The translations under genes and the position numbers were made by a program. 64,000 nt of DNA from Nematostella vectensis. Lineage: Eukaryota; Cnidaria; Anthozoa; Actiniaria; Edwardsiidae. Location: the NCBI RefSeq assembly GCF_932526225.1, contig NC_064042.1, positions 12,163,040-12,227,039 of the forward strand, in the 5' to 3' direction. Under the pieces are notes generated by a model. That model ran no database searches. It was not told the origin of the DNA and worked only from the letters and a program-made list of their open reading frames with translations. Shown piece by piece: positions 60,687 through 64,000 of this stretch (position 1 is the stretch's first letter; the number at the start of each line of letters is the position of its first letter).

Positions 60687-61654
60687 AGGTTATGTAAACC
60701 CCATGGAGTGTACTATTTTTTATTCTATGTCATCAGCATGCAAAACTTGACGAACAGGATGACGCCAAAAAAAATGTCCAGACTTATACCATTGGTTAGC
60801 AAGTTTTATTACGAGGCAACACCTTGGATTGTATTGTAGTGCAGTTGTTGCCCTTAGGCAAATCTGGAACGGCATTTCCATATTTTCGCGTTTTACGCGT
60901 GCCGTCGCGGACGAGAATGCCGTTTTTTTAGCAATTTATGAGAGCGCTTGCCGTTCTTGGTGCCGTCGCCGCCGTCTTTGCGTAAGTACCTGGCGTGTCG
61001 ACTTACAGTAGGTCCAGTCCACTTGGCGCGCGAATACGAATGCGTTATACAGCTTGTTATCGTTTTCGTATCGTTTCTGCGTTTTCGTGGGGAAGGGTCG
61101 TATCAAAATGTAAACGTTCCGTCTCCGAGCATAAAGTGCGCCTAACATCGTCAAAACTATCAATACTCGGATTATATGCAGGAGGGGGGGGGGGGGGTGA
61201 TTTTAAATGTCAGCAAAGGTCCTTTAGTGGTATAACTAGAAAGAATACAGACAAGCTGTATTAGCTCCTGTAGCTCCTTATAATTTTAGAAAATAAAACT
61301 GCTACGGCCCTGGTTTAACATACTTCAACCTTGTGTTGATTTATACCTCCTTTCTTTAGGCCAGCGAAATACAGAGAAAAGCGACCTCTGCTAGCATCAA
61401 ATATGTGTGGCCTCTGCTAGCATAAAAAATTTGATTAGAATCGCGAGCTTGTGTGATGGTTGTTCTGTCCATTGCGCTAAGTCGAACATGTTCGGAACTG
61501 TTCTGTTTCTAGGGAATGCTTCGGAAGCCTAAACTTCGGAATGCCCTGACACATAATTCAGTTCCATTGTATTAATGCCTCGTTATTTAAAAATTTGGGT
61601 GTGAAGTTCTTTTGTAGAAAAATCGTGGCGTATTTTGAAGTTGTTCAGCTTTTA

Positions 61655-62114
61655 GCACAGGTAACCCGAGCACTCGGTTTGTATTCTAGTACGCAAGAGA
61701 ATTTGTATAGTGATGGAAAAAAATAGACTTTCTAGTGGACTCACTTTATTAATAGATGCCTTTTTTTTTTTTTTTAATGAGGGATTCACTTAATATCACA
61801 ATGATAATGTACGCATGGCCCTCAACAGAAACAAAATAAATAAAAGCTATTTACAAATCTGTTTACAGCAAAATCTTTGACGAAACTATTTACAATAACA
61901 ATCCTTTGCTGATTTATAAACTTATTTACAGAGTTGTGATGTATTCTCTCAGTTTTGCGGAGAAGGCGGTGATTGACTTGGCTTGTCTGTTTCACGTCTC
62001 TCGTCTTTTTTGGGAGTTGAAAGGGAAACAAGTGAGGAAACAATGGGCCCATAATACTCAGGAGAGATCCCAAAAACAGAGCGTAAACAAACCGAGTGCT
62101 TGGGTTACCTGTGC
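61655..62114. mobile_element. 460-bp MITE with 5-bp target duplication
   Basis: Ends GCACAGGTAACCCGAGCACT and (inverse) AGTGCTTGGGTTACCTGTGC. It is flanked by TTTTA on both sides (61650-61654 and 62115-62119). The interior has repeated ATTTACA motifs. No coding capacity. Confidence 0.8.
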
Positions 62115-62449
62115 TTTTAGATTTGATCAAGCTGTTGCGCGCGCGCACCCTTTTGTCAATTTATGGCTCGCGCTGGAAGAATCCCTTCTTTTAGTACATT
62201 AGTAAGTGGATCCAAACATTTCGTGCCGGTATTTTGTTGAGTGTGATTTCTTTACAAAATCAAGTCACGCTGCTGCTCGGTTTCGAAACTCGAGGCGTTT
62301 ATTAATAATACTATTGCTAAAATTGATGGAATTTGGCTAGAGCTCGAGGATGATTTCGTAATGTCTGACGTCATAATAAGCATTCCCCAAACAAATCAAA
62401 ACGTTCATGAATCAAGACAGCTAAAAATGAAGCGTATCAAATTTACAAA

Positions 62450-63984
62450 ATGTTAGATTTTTTGAAGGACCACCCCGTCCTTACCGGACTAGCACTCTGC
62501 ACAGCAGGAGCCGCAGTCTTTTGCTATTGCACATCGAGTTTCGAGGTACATAGGCGCGTTTCTTTTTGTGAATTTCTGATCTTCACAATGCACGAGTATT
62601 GAAGCGTCTTGGCATGAGAGTGTACAATTAGCGTCTCTATAGCACTTCTTCTATCATTTGGTAAAATTATTTGTTTTGTTGTAATTTTCCAGAGTTATGG
62701 TCAAGAAGAAGAGACCATAGAAGAAGTACCAGTCGCGATACAAGATGCCGTCGAAGATGACTCCGGTGAGTCCCGCCTTTTGTTTTTGTTTTTATCAGCG
62801 TCCGCTTTATTACAGTAAGAAGCTAGAAATTACAAGGAGTAAAGTCCCATTTTTTTGTTTCATGTCAATCAATCGTGAATCGAGTAATAAAAAAACTCAC
62901 TTAAAGATTTTTTTGTCCTTTTGGGCTAAAAAATGGTAGAAGCGAATCTCGAAATTGTACATTATTTGTGCCCGTAGTTTTTTTTTCTGCAGAAATTTCT
63001 TCAGGCATTTTTGTGTTATGTTATCATTAACAAAATAACAATTTTCACATGTAGGTTCGGTTTGGCGAAAATGTCTCTTAAGACAAACGTGTGTCTTTTC
63101 ATTTTGCAGCCGTACTTTTGCAAGCGGATGAGTCTTCACAATGCAGTGCGTTGATGCTTTATAAAGGTGTGTAGATGGCTGTAGCTTACAAACAAAATTT
63201 TCTATAGAAGGGGGAGCTGTTCCTAGCATTTGCTACGAAGATCTCATTTAGCGATTGTGCTAAATTTGTCTATATTTTACTGTATTGATTTAAAATCATG
63301 CTCTTGAACATTTACATTTATTTTCTAAAAATTTATTGTATAGCCCGTACCTGGGAGCATTTACTCCCCAACTACAAGCAACTATACCCGGAACTGCACC
63401 CCTGGAACTTGCTTAGGATGTTTATCAAGCCACGACTGCTGATGCCGAGTAAGTAGATGAATAAGCTTATTATTGCAATAGTAAAATAATCTCGTAAGTT
63501 GGAGTTAGCGAAGGTGAAACTATAGAAGATGTAAGACACAAATCGACTTGACGTTCGAGTTAGCGGGGATTCGAGTTACCAAGAGATCGAATTGTCGAAA
63601 GTCCTGTTATTGTTCTGTATTGCACTGAGCTGTGCAATGGCGGCGCTTTTATTATTACATACTGAGAAATACTCACTGAAAACATATTCAGTAAATTTTC
63701 TTTCGTTCACTGGTCTAAGCAAATCAGAGGCGCGAACGATGTTTTTTTCACCGTGAAGAAAAGTCGTTCGCGGTTCTGATTGGACGAACGATATTTTTTC
63801 ACTGCACTTGAATGGCTTCAATCCCGACGCATCAACGAGTGCATAAAAATCGTACAAGCATTTTTCCATTTAGTAATTTATTTATTTCATAGAAGTCGAG
63901 ATTATAGAGATTAAAAAGTGCACTACTTGTGTAACATGAGCTACAGTCTCGTGCGTGACATTAGCGAGACAGATTCATTTCAAT
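62450..63984 (+). CDS. Unrecognised N-terminally anchored protein, 5' part; partial
   Basis: Exons that keep frame: 62450-62545, 62693-62765, 63110-63166, 63344-63448, and probably 63947-63984; the gene continues past the window. The start MLDFLKDHPVLTGLALCTAG, then AAVFCYCTSSFE, looks like a signal anchor or single N-terminal membrane helix (about residues 10-28). An acidic segment follows (QEEETIEEVP, DAVEDD), then TWEHLLPNYKQLYPELHPWN and LLRMFIKPRLLMP, an amphipathic segment rich in aromatic residues. I do not recognise the family. ATG 62450 is chosen because it opens the frame continued by all later exons. The third exon (63110-63166) is short and could be alternative. Confidence 0.6.
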
Positions 63985-64000
63985 GTAAGTTTCTGTCTGT

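Larger units (their letters stand above)
60359..62449. other. TOMM40 3' UTR and intergenic DNA
   Basis: Contains the TOMM40 poly(A) signal, a fragment of the 55119 MITE (about 61050-61125), a poly(G) run near 61185, a MULE-family fragment at 61363-61425 (CCAGCGAAATACAGAGAAAA, CCTCTGCTAGCAT twice) and the MITE at 61655-62114. No gene seen. Confidence 0.6.

Overview
The window is intron-rich metazoan nuclear DNA: AT-rich, GT-AG introns, short exons and many transposons. It looks most like a cnidarian, probably an anthozoan of the sea-anemone type. The basis is the gene mix (LRCH, ZPR1, TOMM40, a PAN/EGF/discoidin secreted protein, a TSP1 membrane protein) together with CR1, Penelope-like and hAT elements. 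No sequence search was possible, so the species is an inference.

Layout. 433-6756 (+): last ten exons of an LRCH gene (charged helical region, then the C-terminal calponin-homology domain); the leucine-rich repeats lie before the window. 6757-12208: intergenic, with one 28-bp tandem repeat. 12209-13074 (-): rhodopsin-type GPCR pseudogene. About 14900-18681 (+): nearly complete but broken CR1-type LINE with a 2A-like NPGP motif, PHD finger, endonuclease and reverse transcriptase. 20998-33679 (+): five-exon secreted protein (signal peptide, PAN/apple-like, EGF, EGF, F5/8C). Its introns hold a 3.3-kb hAT element, a 1-kb 19-bp minisatellite, a Penelope-like fragment and a 3.6-kb 25-bp minisatellite. 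33680-39100: intergenic, with a MITE and a 1.2-kb inverted-repeat element. 39101-43827 (+): six-exon type I membrane protein with one TSP1 domain and a cytoplasmic tail of about 720 residues rich in tyrosine motifs; this is the most interesting gene here. 44820-54132 (-): complete 12-exon ZPR1. 54552-60358 (+): complete 4-exon TOMM40, head-to-head with ZPR1. 62450-63984 (+): start of an unrecognised N-terminally anchored gene that runs off the window.

The genes do not form a pathway. ZPR1 and TOMM40 probably share a 419-bp bidirectional promoter. The TSP1 gene and ZPR1 converge, with poly(A) signals about 260 bp apart. All exon models come from splice-site and reading-frame consistency: every junction in the four main genes keeps frame. 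About ten small inverted-repeat transposons with visible ends, several with clean target duplications, sit in introns and intergenic DNA, some within 12-45 bp of a splice donor.
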